From an uncultured Lachnospiraceae bacterium (GTDB taxonomy: Bacteria; Bacillota; Clostridia; Lachnospirales; Lachnospiraceae), in NCBI GenBank assembly GCA_910588285.1, contig CAJUQB010000008.1, positions 44,460 to 81,419 of the forward strand: a DNA stretch of 36,960 nt, written 5' to 3'. Under the pieces are notes generated by a model that saw only the letters and a list, made by a program, of their open reading frames with translations, had not been told where the DNA came from and made no database searches. A program made the translations under genes and the position numbers. Below are positions 8,148 through 15,971 of this stretch, piece by piece (position 1 is the first letter of the stretch; every line of letters begins with the position of its first letter).

Positions 8148-9173
8148 TTAACATTTTACCTGTTCTGTAATATTCCTGACGCTTTCCCCTTCCAGCAGCT
8201 GAAACGGAACAATCTCATGCACCGCGCTGGTATTCAGGTCAATGCTTTTCAGCAGAAGCTCAAGGCTTCTGGAGGCAAGCTTCTGATATTGCTGCTGTAT
8301 GGTTGCAAGCTTCGGATTATAGTATTCCGCCAGGGTAATCCCGTCAAATCCCATAACGGAAATATCCTCCGGCACCATCAGGCCTAAATCCCGCAGGGCA
8401 CGAATCGCACCAATGGCCATCACATCCCCCATTGCAAACACTGCCGTCAGCTCCTCACACCGCCCCAGCAGACGCTTCATGGCCCGGTATGCGCTGTCAT
8501 AAGAGAACCGGGCCTTCTCAAAATACCGCTTCTCGTCAAATTCCACCCCATGGCTGCGAAAGCTGTCCATGCACCCGCGGAACCGCTGTACACTGGTATA
8601 GGAAAGCTTCAGATCACCGCCAATGATCCCGATCCGCCTATGCCCCTGCCCGATCAAATAATCAACGGCACAGCCGGCAGCAGCCCTATCATCGGTAGAA
8701 ACGCTGGACAGATTGGAAAAGGGAAGATTCCTTCCCTGGTTGCTCACCAGCACACAGGGCACCTCCACCTCGCCAAAGCCCTCCTGGAAATATTCCAGAT
8801 TCCCCCCCAGGAACAGGATCCCCATAGGATTCCGCTCCCGGCAGACAATCTGCGCCTGCTCTACCTCATTGGCCTCCTCATCCAGATAGGAGACCGACAG
8901 GGTATACCTGGTTCCCTCCACAATCGACTGAATCTCCTCCACAATGCTGGCAAACAGCAAATTGGAGGTTCCCTTCACCAGCACGGCAATGGTCCTGCTG
9001 ACCATCTGCCGCATGTGCCTCGCGTTATTGTTCGGCACAAAATGATGGGCCGCTACAATCTCTTCAATCTTTTTCTTTGCATCCGGACTCACGTCCCTGC
9101 GGTTATTGAGAACCCTTGACACCGTACTGACCGAGTATCCGGATTCCCGTGCAATATCCTTAATGGTTACCAT
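8148..9173 (-). CDS. LacI family transcriptional regulator (MalR-like)
   Basis: 341 residues. The N-terminal helix-turn-helix is VTIKDIARESGYSVSTVSRVLNN with the hinge region that follows, typical of LacI/GalR repressors. Residues about 60-330 form the periplasmic-binding-protein-like ligand domain (DRAAAGCAVDYLIGQGHRRIGIIGG; DISVMGFDGITLAEYYNP). AGGGTGATG precedes the ATG. The gene lies between the permease genes and malQ, so it is expressed with the transporter it probably controls. The LacI-like operator cluster just downstream of the operon promoter (12605-12630) is its most likely target. A maltodextrin-type inducer is inferred from context. Confidence 0.9.
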   Translation of the reverse strand: MVTIKDIARESGYSVSTVSRVLNNRRDVSPDAKKKIEEIVAAHHFVPNNNARHMRQMVSRTIAVLVKGTSNLLFASIVEEIQSIVEGTRYTLSVSYLDEEANEVEQAQIVCRERNPMGILFLGGNLEYFQEGFGEVEVPCVLVSNQGRNLPFSNLSSVSTDDRAAAGCAVDYLIGQGHRRIGIIGGDLKLSYTSVQRFRGCMDSFRSHGVEFDEKRYFEKARFSYDSAYRAMKRLLGRCEELTAVFAMGDVMAIGAIRALRDLGLMVPEDISVMGFDGITLAEYYNPKLATIQQQYQKLASRSLELLLKSIDLNTSAVHEIVPFQLLEGESVRNITEQVKC

Positions 9174-9234
9174 ATCATCACCCTACTATGATTACTGCAT
9201 TTTCAAGGCCATGTCCCCTCTTTCCGTGCGCACG

Positions 9235-10146
9235 CTATCCTTTGACAGCCCCGGCCAGAACACCCTCAATGATGTGCTTCTGGCAGATCAGGTAAAAGAT
9301 AACGATCGGAACGATGGCCAGCACCAGCACTGCCATCATAGCGCCCCAGTCCACCTGACCATGGCTCTGCTTCAGATACTGGATCGCAATGGGAATCGTC
9401 TTGTATTTATTAATATTCAGCACCAGGCTTGGAAGCAGGAAATCATTCCAGATCCACATAGCCTGCAGGATTGCCACCGTAATGGTGGTTGGCTTTAAAA
9501 TCGGAAATACTACCCGGAAAAAGGTCTGCAGCGGATTGCAGCCGTCAATCATGGCCGCCTCCTCGATCTCCAGAGAAATGCTTTTTACAAAGCCGGTAAA
9601 CAGGAATACCGCAAGACCCGCTCCAAATCCCAGATACACCAGGATAATTCCCACCGGATTGCCCAGATGCAGGATATTTGCGAACTTGGACAGCGTAAAC
9701 ATCACCATCTGGAAGGGCACAATCATGGAAAACAGGCACAGCATGTACATGGCCTTGGAAAACCTGGAGCGCACCCGCGTAATATACCATGCACACATGG
9801 ATGTGCACAGAATAATCACCAGCACGGATGCTACCGTAATAAACAGGGAGTAGCAAAATACATGGAAAAAATCCGTCTTACTGATGGCATTCGAGTAATT
9901 CAAAAATCCGCACATCATCCTCTGGGCCCCTGACACAAAGGCATCCCAGCCATCTGCAAGGCTCTTGGTGCTTATGGCAAAAGGCGCCTTGAAAATATAA
10001 GCCTTCCGTTTAAAGGAATTCAGCAGTACAATGAGCATCGGGGCAATCCAGACCAGGGAAAGAACCGTAAAGCATATGGTGTAGATCCAGCCATGCTTTG
10101 CCGCCCTTACCGCACTTACCCCTTCCTTCTTCGTATTCTTTGCCAT
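9235..10146 (-). CDS. Carbohydrate ABC transporter permease, MalG type
   Basis: 303-residue inner permease subunit. Six membrane spans are visible, and the EAA loop EAAMIDGCNPLQTFFRVVFP that contacts the ATPase is intact. It carries the family C-terminus (QKHIIEGVLAGAVKG). The ATG overlaps the stop of the upstream permease by one base (TAATG), with GGAGGTGG upstream. No ATPase gene is present in the operon. Such importers in Firmicutes commonly share a multi-sugar ATPase (MsmK-like) encoded elsewhere. Confidence 0.93.
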   Translation of the reverse strand: MAKNTKKEGVSAVRAAKHGWIYTICFTVLSLVWIAPMLIVLLNSFKRKAYIFKAPFAISTKSLADGWDAFVSGAQRMMCGFLNYSNAISKTDFFHVFCYSLFITVASVLVIILCTSMCAWYITRVRSRFSKAMYMLCLFSMIVPFQMVMFTLSKFANILHLGNPVGIILVYLGFGAGLAVFLFTGFVKSISLEIEEAAMIDGCNPLQTFFRVVFPILKPTTITVAILQAMWIWNDFLLPSLVLNINKYKTIPIAIQYLKQSHGQVDWGAMMAVLVLAIVPIVIFYLICQKHIIEGVLAGAVKG

Positions 10147-11003
10147 TACTGCTCCACCTCCTTACTTGTGGTCAAACGGTTCTGGATCAGCGAAATCGCC
10201 GCTACCAGCAGGAAGAAAATCACTGCCTTTGCCTGCCCAACCCCCTGCCACCCGGTGGTCCCATACATTGTATCATAAATATTCAATGCAAGCAACTGTG
10301 ACATTTTTCCCGGATTGCCTCCGGTCAGCGCCAGGTTCTGGTCGAACAGCTTAAAGCCATTGGACAGGGTCAGGAAGGAACAGATGGTAATGGTGGGCAT
10401 CAGCATGGGAAGAATCACATTCTTCAGTCTCTGCCAAAAACCTGCGCCGTCTATTTTTGCTGCCTCAATCAGCTCTCCCGGCACGTTCTGGATCCCGGCA
10501 ATGTAGATAATCATCATATAGCCGATCTGCTGCCAGCATACAACCGCGATCATACCCCAGAATGCATGCCATTGAGTGGTGACAATTGTCTGGGAATATT
10601 TTGCAAGAATACTGTTAAAAATCATTAACCAAATATAGCTGAGTACAATTCCGCCGATGAGGTTTGGCAGGAAAAATACGGTACGGAAAATATTGGTTCC
10701 CTTAATGCCCTTGGTCAGGAGCATGGCAATGGTAAAAGAAACCAGGTTGATAATCAGAACGGATACCAGCGTAAATAATGCGGTATACCAGAGAGAATGC
10801 AGGAAGGTGGTATCCAGCTTTCCCTGTACGTAAAAGATTCTTGCATAATTTTTGAACCCGACCCATTTCCAGTCCGTAACGGTAGTGAACTTACAAAAGG
10901 ACAGGAAAATACCGTATACAAACGGTATGATAAATCCAATTGCAAATGCGATCAGGGTCGGAAGGACAAATATCGGAAAATATTTTTTGATCGACTTTTC
11001 CAT
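10146..11003 (-). CDS. Carbohydrate ABC transporter permease, MalF type
   Basis: 285 residues from start 11003 (MEKSIKKYFP), which has AAAGGGA 7 bases upstream. The longer frame to 11060 would begin inside the hairpin at 11037-11063. Six membrane spans are visible (first near FPIFVLPTLIAFAIGFIIPF). The EAA loop is EAAKIDGAGFWQRLKNVILP. It lacks the large periplasmic loop of Proteobacterial MalF, as is usual in Gram-positive sugar permeases. It works as a heterodimer with the following MalG-type subunit. Confidence 0.92.
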   Translation of the reverse strand: MEKSIKKYFPIFVLPTLIAFAIGFIIPFVYGIFLSFCKFTTVTDWKWVGFKNYARIFYVQGKLDTTFLHSLWYTALFTLVSVLIINLVSFTIAMLLTKGIKGTNIFRTVFFLPNLIGGIVLSYIWLMIFNSILAKYSQTIVTTQWHAFWGMIAVVCWQQIGYMMIIYIAGIQNVPGELIEAAKIDGAGFWQRLKNVILPMLMPTITICSFLTLSNGFKLFDQNLALTGGNPGKMSQLLALNIYDTMYGTTGWQGVGQAKAVIFFLLVAAISLIQNRLTTSKEVEQ

Positions 11004-11036
11004 AACAGCTTCCCTTTCTATATATTTAAGAAAAAA

Positions 11037-11063
11037 GGGGGCGAGTGAACTGTCACTCACCCC
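11037..11063. terminator. Intra-operon hairpin between binding protein and permease genes
   Basis: GAGTGA (11043-11048) pairs with TCACTC (11053-11058), extended by a G-run (11037-11041) against CCCC (11060-11063) with one C/A mismatch. On the minus strand the stem is followed by CTTTTTTCTT, and on the plus strand by seven Ts. It probably terminates part of transcription after the binding-protein gene and protects its 3' end, so the lipoprotein is made in excess over the permeases. Confidence 0.7.
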
Positions 11064-11093
11064 TTTTTTTATCCTGCAGTTTCAGGCCTTTCC

Positions 11094-12563
11094 TTATTCT
11101 TCAGCCGCCTCCTGCTGTAACTGCCACTGGTTCTTCCAGCCGTCTACAAATGCTGTCTTTACAGCCTCCCAGTCGCCTGTCCCTTCGGTGTAGGCTACCA
11201 GCGCTGCCACCAGATCCTTTCTCCAGTTGTCCACATTGGGGGTTGCGTTAAAGCTCCATGCCACGGAAGTCTTGCCTGCCTCCATGTATGCGTTGGAATC
11301 CTGGGAGAATACATTGCTGGGTGCGAACTCTCCGGTAAAGGTATCAAAGGGTGCGGAAAGTCCCATACCATTGGTAATGGCATCGCGGCCCTCATCAGAG
11401 GTGATCACCCACTCCAGGAATGCCAGAGTTGCATCAATGTTCTCCTGGGGAACCTGGCTGTTCACTGCCCAGTAATTCTCGGTACCGACACAAAGGCCCA
11501 TATTCTCATCATCCACGCCAAAGTAAATGGGCATCATGCCAAGATCTTCCTCTGTCACCAGATAGCCGTTCTCCGGATCCAGCAGTGCGCTGTATTCCCA
11601 GTTACCGTTCTGATAGAACACTGCCTCGCCCATTCCCAGCTCTGCCTCTGCATTGTAGGTTCCGGAGGTCAATGTTTTCGGATCAGCAGCGGAGGTTCCG
11701 ATATACAGATCCCATACATTCTTGTAGTTGTCCAGATAGGTTCCCTTGATCTCCGGCTGGCCTGCGACCAGATCGCAGTTGTCGTCCAGGAATTCATAAT
11801 ACAGAGCCAGGCCTGCCAGATGTCCTGAGAATCTCCAGCTGGAACCGTCATCCAGACCTGCAGATGCAAAGGCCTCTGTCAGCTCATGGCCAAACTGTTC
11901 GTTGATCTCATCGATCCGGCCGTTGATATCCTCTGCCACTGCCTTCAGCTTCTCAAAGCTGTTGATTTCCTCCACAGACTTTACAACTGCGTTGTCCATG
12001 GTACAGTAATCGTTGAGAATCGTCTTGTTGTAAATCAAGCCGTAGCACTCATAGCAGTTGGCAATACCGGCAATCTTGTTGTCATACTCAATGACCAGGG
12101 ATTTATCCGTCAGATGCTCATACAGGGCCGTATCCTTCAGATCCATGGTATAGTCATTCCAGGTCTGGGCTGCCGTTGCATTCCCGATATTGAAAATGGT
12201 GGGAGCCTCATCGCCCTTGGCCATCTCGGCCTGCTGTGTCTGGCTGTAGGTTCCCTCTGCCGCCGTCAATACGGTAACCGATACGCCGGTCTGCTCCGTA
12301 TAAGTCTCTGCCAGCTTCTGCCACTGGTCATTACTCTCCGGCTTAAAGTTGAGAAGATACACAGAGCCGCCGCCTGCAGAAGGGGTCTGCCCTTCATCCT
12401 CCGGGGCCTGCTGATCCCCGCTGCCTGTCTCATCCGAAGTTCCCTCATCGGAGGGCTGGCTTCCTCCGTCGTTTCCGCCATCGCCGCCGTCACCGCCGCA
12501 GCCTGCAAGCACAGCTGCTGTCATAGCAGTTGCCAACATCAATGATACAAACTTTCTTTTCAT
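11094..12563 (-). CDS. Extracellular carbohydrate-binding lipoprotein of an ABC importer (MalE-like)
   Basis: 489 residues. The signal peptide ends in a lipobox (VLAGC, Cys22), so the mature protein is lipid-anchored outside the membrane. A Gly/Asp/Ser/Glu-rich flexible linker covers residues about 23-75. The rest is a family 1 solute-binding fold (VYLLNFKPESNDQW; GEAVFYQNGNWEYS; AFLEWVITSDEGRDAI). Start 12563 (MKRKFVS) has AGGAGG 7 bases upstream. The longer frame to 12677 overlaps the promoter and is rejected. First gene of the operon. Maltodextrin is the likely ligand from the linked malQ, but other oligosaccharides remain possible. Confidence 0.93.
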   Translation of the reverse strand: MKRKFVSLMLATAMTAAVLAGCGGDGGDGGNDGGSQPSDEGTSDETGSGDQQAPEDEGQTPSAGGGSVYLLNFKPESNDQWQKLAETYTEQTGVSVTVLTAAEGTYSQTQQAEMAKGDEAPTIFNIGNATAAQTWNDYTMDLKDTALYEHLTDKSLVIEYDNKIAGIANCYECYGLIYNKTILNDYCTMDNAVVKSVEEINSFEKLKAVAEDINGRIDEINEQFGHELTEAFASAGLDDGSSWRFSGHLAGLALYYEFLDDNCDLVAGQPEIKGTYLDNYKNVWDLYIGTSAADPKTLTSGTYNAEAELGMGEAVFYQNGNWEYSALLDPENGYLVTEEDLGMMPIYFGVDDENMGLCVGTENYWAVNSQVPQENIDATLAFLEWVITSDEGRDAITNGMGLSAPFDTFTGEFAPSNVFSQDSNAYMEAGKTSVAWSFNATPNVDNWRKDLVAALVAYTEGTGDWEAVKTAFVDGWKNQWQLQQEAAEE

Positions 12564-12604
12564 AGTACATCCTCCTTTTTTAGAATAGATTTTTACCAAA
12601 AACC

Positions 12605-12630
12605 TTACCGGTAACATTACTGGTAACGTT
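12605..12630. promoter_or_regulatory. Cluster of LacI-like operator half-palindromes
   Basis: TTACCGGTAA (12605-12614) is a perfect palindrome. TTACTGGTAA (12617-12626) repeats it with centres 12 bp apart. AACGTT (12625-12630) is also self-complementary and gives a GGTAACGTT core typical of LacI-family sites. The cluster starts about 12 bases downstream of the expected transcription start of the binding-protein operon. Repression by the operon's own LacI protein is the simplest reading. Confidence 0.6.
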
Positions 12631-12648
12631 TTCAGCAGGTATGGTAAG

Positions 12649-12677
12649 AGTATAAACCCTATACGAAAAAAATGCAA
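12649..12677 (-). promoter_or_regulatory. Promoter of the maltodextrin-type operon
   Basis: Minus strand: -35 TTGCAT (12677-12672), 17-bp spacer, -10 TATACT (12654-12649). The predicted start point is near 12642, giving a leader of about 80 bases that contains the LacI-like sites. Confidence 0.75.
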
Positions 12678-12740
12678 TATCCTTTTTATATTTTAGCTCT
12701 TTTTACTATTTTTTATACTTGCTTTTATGACATTTTGCAC

Positions 12741-12784
12741 AAAAAACCACCGCCATATCACATAGATACCAGCGATGGTTTTTT
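12741..12784. terminator. Terminator after the ECF/membrane-protein operon
   Basis: AAAAAACCACCGC (12741-12753) pairs with GCGATGGTTTTTT (12772-12784) with one mismatch. On the minus strand the stem ends in a run of six Ts, as expected for the 3' end of the operon whose last gene stops at 12811. Confidence 0.8.
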
Positions 12785-12810
12785 ATGGTTCCTTCTTGCC
12801 TGTTTCCAGG

Positions 12811-13110
12811 TCAATACCAGACAGAACAGCCTCCGTTCTGAATCCAGAAATCCATTCCTCCCATAACCATGGCAAAGACTGCCAGGGCAAGGATCAGAAA
12901 TACGGCCCCCACGTCATATTTGAACACCTGATCTGCTGCCTTTGCATTGGCCGCCAGGATCTCAATGCCCAGAAGAATCAGGATCAGCGGCCACAGATGA
13001 AAGATCACCTCATAGGAAAGCCCCGGCACAAACATGTGCACGAAAAAGAGAATGCCAAACAGGATCAGTACCAGGCCGCAGGTAATACTTCCCACTCTCT
13101 TTGTTTTCAT
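12811..13110 (-). CDS. Small membrane protein with LiaI/LiaF-like (DUF5668-type) segments
   Basis: 99 residues. Three hydrophobic segments are visible: GSITCGLVLILFGILFFVHMF (about 8-28), IFHLWPLILILLGIEIL (36-52) and VGAVFLILALAVFAMVMGG (67-85). The WPLILILLGIEIL segment is typical of the LiaI/LiaF transmembrane domain found in cell-envelope stress operons. The start overlaps the preceding gene's stop by 4 bases (ATGA), and it is the last gene of the ECF sigma unit. It is probably an accessory of an envelope stress response. The exact role is unknown. Confidence 0.75.
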   Translation of the reverse strand: MKTKRVGSITCGLVLILFGILFFVHMFVPGLSYEVIFHLWPLILILLGIEILAANAKAADQVFKYDVGAVFLILALAVFAMVMGGMDFWIQNGGCSVWY

Positions 13111-13658
13111 GGCTGCTCACCGCCCTTCTCCTGCTCCTCCTCCTGGGCAAGCTCCTGCTTTTTTCCCATGATCAGCCAGATTCCCACAAGCACCATAAGC
13201 CCTGCAAAAATTATCTGGGGAACATTGTGCCAAATATCCCAGTACCAATCCTGCAGATAGCCTGGGAACAGCCTGCACAGCAGATCCATCAGCCGTTTCA
13301 GCAGGCTGATGCTGCCTATCAGGATCAATGCCCCTGCCAGCAGATTGCGGGATTTTTTTGACAGCTGCTTCCCTTTGGGCAGCAGCTGATCCAGCTCAAA
13401 GAGATAGCCGTCCTCCAGGGCATAAAATTCCTCATCCGGCAGGGAGCGCAGATGGTTGGCATGGAAAAAGCCATAACACCAGACCAGGGGCAGGACATAC
13501 AGCAGAGGCCCAATGCTCAGCCAGGATGCCAAAAACAGGATCAGTAAAAACACTCCCATCAGAGACAGCCCCTGCTTAAAAAACCCCATGTACATCTCTG
13601 CGGCCCCTGGCCACAGGGAAAATACAAATGTCCAAAATCCGTTTTTCTTTCTTGCCAT
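13107..13658 (-). CDS. Conserved membrane protein of the ECF sigma operon, function unknown
   Basis: 183 residues. Hydrophobic pairs are visible at about 30-62 (GLSLMGVFLLILFLASWLSI and LLYVLPLVWCYGFF) and at 118-135 and 155-172. The N-terminus FWTFVFSLWPGAAEMYMGF, with a conserved PG turn followed by paired helices, resembles TM2-like proteins. The middle part (about 70-110) is a charged cytoplasmic loop. AGGAGG lies before the ATG. It is cotranscribed with the anti-sigma and DUF5668-like genes, so a role in envelope homeostasis is inferred. No enzyme motif is visible. Confidence 0.75.
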   Translation of the reverse strand: MARKKNGFWTFVFSLWPGAAEMYMGFFKQGLSLMGVFLLILFLASWLSIGPLLYVLPLVWCYGFFHANHLRSLPDEEFYALEDGYLFELDQLLPKGKQLSKKSRNLLAGALILIGSISLLKRLMDLLCRLFPGYLQDWYWDIWHNVPQIIFAGLMVLVGIWLIMGKKQELAQEEEQEKGGEQP

Positions 13659-13718
13659 TTTTGTTTCCTCCTTTATTGACAGATAATCGTTGTTGATATA
13701 GGTATATTAAATCTTAAA

Positions 13719-14255
13719 TTAATAAATAATATCCAATAAATAATTTGATAATTGGCTCATTTTGTCCGTAACATCCCAGGAAGCCCGATTGAGCCTTTCG
13801 GCCATCCCGTCTCCTGCTTTCTCATCCGCCTCCTGCAGCCTCCGAGATACCTCCTGCTGCCGCTGGGCCTGCTGTGCTGCATCATCCGGCGCTGCTCCCA
13901 TCCCCAGCCTCTGGATATTGACCGACACCACCAGCAGGAGGGAGGATACGACAACCGCCAGCCCCACCTTCATGCTGTACATAAACAGCCGAAGCTGTTT
14001 TGATCTCTTTTTCACGGACATGTGAGCCCGGACATCCAGCCGTGCCGTCTGTTCTAAGATCTGTTCCTTCAGATAGGCAGGGGGCGTTGCCATGACTTCT
14101 TCCTCTGACATGATCTGCGCCAGCTGCTCCGCACACCAGGTACAGCCGCAGGTATGCTCCAGGATCTTCATATACTCCTGATGCTGTATGGTATGATCGG
14201 AAAGAGCGTTCCACAGCTCTTCCGTAATATGCTGCTTCTGTTCTATATTCTGCAT
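13719..14255 (-). CDS. Zinc-finger anti-sigma factor (membrane-anchored)
   Basis: 178 residues. Residues about 33-45 contain HTCGCTWC, an exact HxxxCxxC zinc-binding anti-sigma motif. One transmembrane segment follows (MKVGLAVVVSSLLLVVSVNI, about 92-112), then an extracytoplasmic coiled region rich in Gln, Arg and Glu. The start overlaps the sigma gene's stop by 13 bases with GGAGG upstream, the usual arrangement for a cognate pair. It should hold the sigma factor at the membrane until an envelope or redox signal releases it. The short outer domain gives no clear hint of the signal. Confidence 0.88.
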   Translation of the reverse strand: MQNIEQKQHITEELWNALSDHTIQHQEYMKILEHTCGCTWCAEQLAQIMSEEEVMATPPAYLKEQILEQTARLDVRAHMSVKKRSKQLRLFMYSMKVGLAVVVSSLLLVVSVNIQRLGMGAAPDDAAQQAQRQQEVSRRLQEADEKAGDGMAERLNRASWDVTDKMSQLSNYLLDIIY

Positions 14256-14770
14256 CCAGCCTGTTCCTCCTTTATGATTTTCTTAAGCATTCCTTTGGCC
14301 CGGTAAACCTGGGTCTGAACCGTCTTGTAGTTCTTTCCGCTGTCTGCTGCAATCTCCGTCACGGTCTGCCCCTCATAAAAATGGCGGATCGCCACAGTCT
14401 GATACGGCTCCTTCAGCCTCCTGCAGAGCCGAAGGGTCCGCTCCCATGCCTCCTGCTCCAGATACTGCTGCTCCGGCGTCCCGCCGTGATCCTCCAGCTG
14501 CAGGAACACCTCCTCCTCCGTTGGCTGTATCCTCCGCTTCGCGCTTTTCAGAAAATCCAGACACTTGTTGGAGGCAATCTTGCAGATCCAGGCTTTCTCA
14601 TAGGTGCGGTCAAAGGTGGACAGATTCTTATAGGCAGCCAGGAAGGTATCCTGGGTCAGATCCTCCGCATCAAACTGATTTCCCACTGCCTTGAAGGCTA
14701 TGGAATATACCAGCCTCTCATATGTTGCCAGCAGATATTGAAAATATGCTTCCTCATTAATTGCTTCCAC
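14243..14770 (-). CDS. ECF-type RNA polymerase sigma factor
   Basis: 175 residues. Region 2 is visible (FDAEDLTQDTFLAAYKNL, then YEKAWICKIASNKCLDFL), and so is region 4 (TVTEIAADSGKNYKTVQTQV followed by YRAKGMLKK). Region 1.1/3 is absent, as in the ECF group. The start is uncertain. The only in-frame conventional start is GTG 14770, yet the GGGGAG ribosome site lies directly against it. An unusual start a few codons later is conceivable. It overlaps the anti-sigma gene and has an ECF-like promoter upstream, consistent with autoregulation. Confidence 0.9.
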   Translation of the reverse strand: MEAINEEAYFQYLLATYERLVYSIAFKAVGNQFDAEDLTQDTFLAAYKNLSTFDRTYEKAWICKIASNKCLDFLKSAKRRIQPTEEEVFLQLEDHGGTPEQQYLEQEAWERTLRLCRRLKEPYQTVAIRHFYEGQTVTEIAADSGKNYKTVQTQVYRAKGMLKKIIKEEQAGCRI

Positions 14771-14796
14771 CTCCCCGTTTGTGATCTGTCATTTAT

Positions 14797-14826
14797 TAGA
14801 ACGATGCAATATGGCCATTGACTTCA
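14797..14826 (-). promoter_or_regulatory. Probable ECF-sigma-dependent promoter (autoregulation)
   Basis: Minus strand: TGAAGTC (14826-14820), 16-base spacer, CGTTCTA (14803-14797). This fits the general ECF pattern TGAAAC-N16/17-CGTC and lies about 27 bases before the sigma-factor start codon. Confidence 0.55.
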
Positions 14827-14888
14827 GCTTTTAAAAAATTTTTTCAAAATTCTTTTTTATTGCAATTTATTTCCTTTTAAATCCATAT

Positions 14889-14930
14889 AAAAAGAACATC
14901 CTCCGATTGTATTCCGGAACATGTTCCTTT
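14889..14930 (-). terminator. Terminator after the alpha/beta hydrolase gene
   Basis: On the minus strand GGAACAT near 14930 pairs with ATGTTCT near 14894. An inner TTCCG/CGGA pairing extends the stem, and five Ts follow (14893-14889). It lies about 15 bases after the hydrolase stop. Confidence 0.65.
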
Positions 14931-14942
14931 TACAGACCTCCC

Positions 14943-15740
14943 TTACCAGCCCTTCCGGGCCAGAACCCCCATCAGGGAATTCACATAATCTGCGGGCAGA
15001 TCTCCCGGCAGGTTGTGGCAGCCAGGGAAATGCAGCAGTTCACAGCCGATTTTTTCCTGAAAGGCCTGGGCGGCCCGAGCATATTTGGAGGGCCCGCTGC
15101 GCTCCCCGATGGCCACGGTAATTTTGCCGCACATCCCCGCAAACCAGGAAAGCTCCGGATGGTAATGCAAAAATACGGAAAATTCCTGCTGCATAAAATG
15201 CTGGAAATTCCGCATCTCCCGGAAGGCCTCCTCCTCGCTTTTCTCCTCTCTGCGGTCATCCACCTCCCCCAGGGATTTCATAAACTCCAGCATTGCCGTA
15301 TTAATCCTCCCCCGGGAAATGGTTTCCTCCATCCGTGCAATCCATGCCTGCTCCTCCTCCTGATGCTCCAAAAGAGACACCAGGGGCGGCTCGTACATCA
15401 GCAGATGGGAGACCAGCGCGGGCCTGGCCTTCATCAGCTCCTGGGCTACAATAGCCCCTGCGCTGGTGCCTGCCAGAAATACCCTCTGGATTCCCAGGTG
15501 CTCCAAAAGAGCCTCTGCGTCCCGCACCTGGGCGGAAATATCGTATTCCTCCACATAGACCTCACCGCTCCTGGAATTGCCCCTCCGGTCATAGGTGATC
15601 ACCTGATAATAGGGCGCCAGCAGCCGGGCCGCATGCTCGTAGAGCCCTGCGTCCACCACCACGCCATGGATCAGCAGGATTGGCTTCCCGGCTCCCTGCA
15701 CCTCATAATACAGGTTCGCTTCCTTTGTTTTCAAATACAT
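14943..15740 (-). CDS. Alpha/beta-fold hydrolase
   Basis: 265 residues from start 15740 (MYLKTKEAN), which has AAAGGAG 8 bases upstream. The fold is clear: oxyanion HG at 25-26 (LLIHGVVVD), nucleophile S93 in GTSAGA, and catalytic histidine H242 (GCHNLPGDLP). The acid is probably an Asp or Glu near residue 210. There is no signal peptide, so the enzyme is cytoplasmic. It is transcribed divergently from an HxlR regulator 230 bases away, which is its likely controller. The substrate cannot be assigned. Esterases or dienelactone-type hydrolases beside HxlR genes often relate to electrophile stress, but that is only context. Confidence 0.88.
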   Translation of the reverse strand: MYLKTKEANLYYEVQGAGKPILLIHGVVVDAGLYEHAARLLAPYYQVITYDRRGNSRSGEVYVEEYDISAQVRDAEALLEHLGIQRVFLAGTSAGAIVAQELMKARPALVSHLLMYEPPLVSLLEHQEEEQAWIARMEETISRGRINTAMLEFMKSLGEVDDRREEKSEEEAFREMRNFQHFMQQEFSVFLHYHPELSWFAGMCGKITVAIGERSGPSKYARAAQAFQEKIGCELLHFPGCHNLPGDLPADYVNSLMGVLARKGW

Positions 15741-15821
15741 TTCAGCTGCTCCTTTCCAAATCAAATTCCAATCTTACATGGATCGAAACGATTCTCTTCT
15801 CACGAGTTTCAAACATGGTCT

Positions 15822-15850
15822 AGTATAGCACAATTCCCTTTGATTTCCAA
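15822..15850 (-). promoter_or_regulatory. Promoter of the alpha/beta hydrolase gene
   Basis: Minus strand: TTGGAA (15850-15845), 17-bp spacer, TATACT (15827-15822). The leader of about 75 bases contains an ATCG-AAA-CGAT dyad (15782-15792). Confidence 0.65.
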
Positions 15851-15878
15851 ATATTTTTTGATTTTCCGAAAAGCGGTA

Positions 15879-15906
15879 TTGCAATCTCTGCATTTTCTGT
15901 TAAAAT
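15879..15906 (+). promoter_or_regulatory. Promoter of the HxlR regulator gene
   Basis: TTGCAA (15879-15884), 16-bp spacer, TAAAAT (15901-15906). Just downstream, between 15916 and 15960, are AAGTTACC, CTAACCC and CTACTTACTT segments. They could form an HxlR site, but I see no long clean dyad. Confidence 0.55.
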
Positions 15907-15971
15907 AATAACATAAGTTACCTTTTTGCCACTACTAACCCATTAGAAATCTACTTACTTTTGCGAGGTGC

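Noticed and set aside
12564..12677. N-terminal extension of the binding lipoprotein from 12677
   Set aside because: The upstream ATG lies in the -35 box, and the lipobox signal peptide starts at 12563 with a good ribosome site.
14907..15908. 333-codon plus-strand frame opposite the alpha/beta hydrolase
   Set aside because: It covers the hydrolase gene, its promoter and its terminator, and has no motif.
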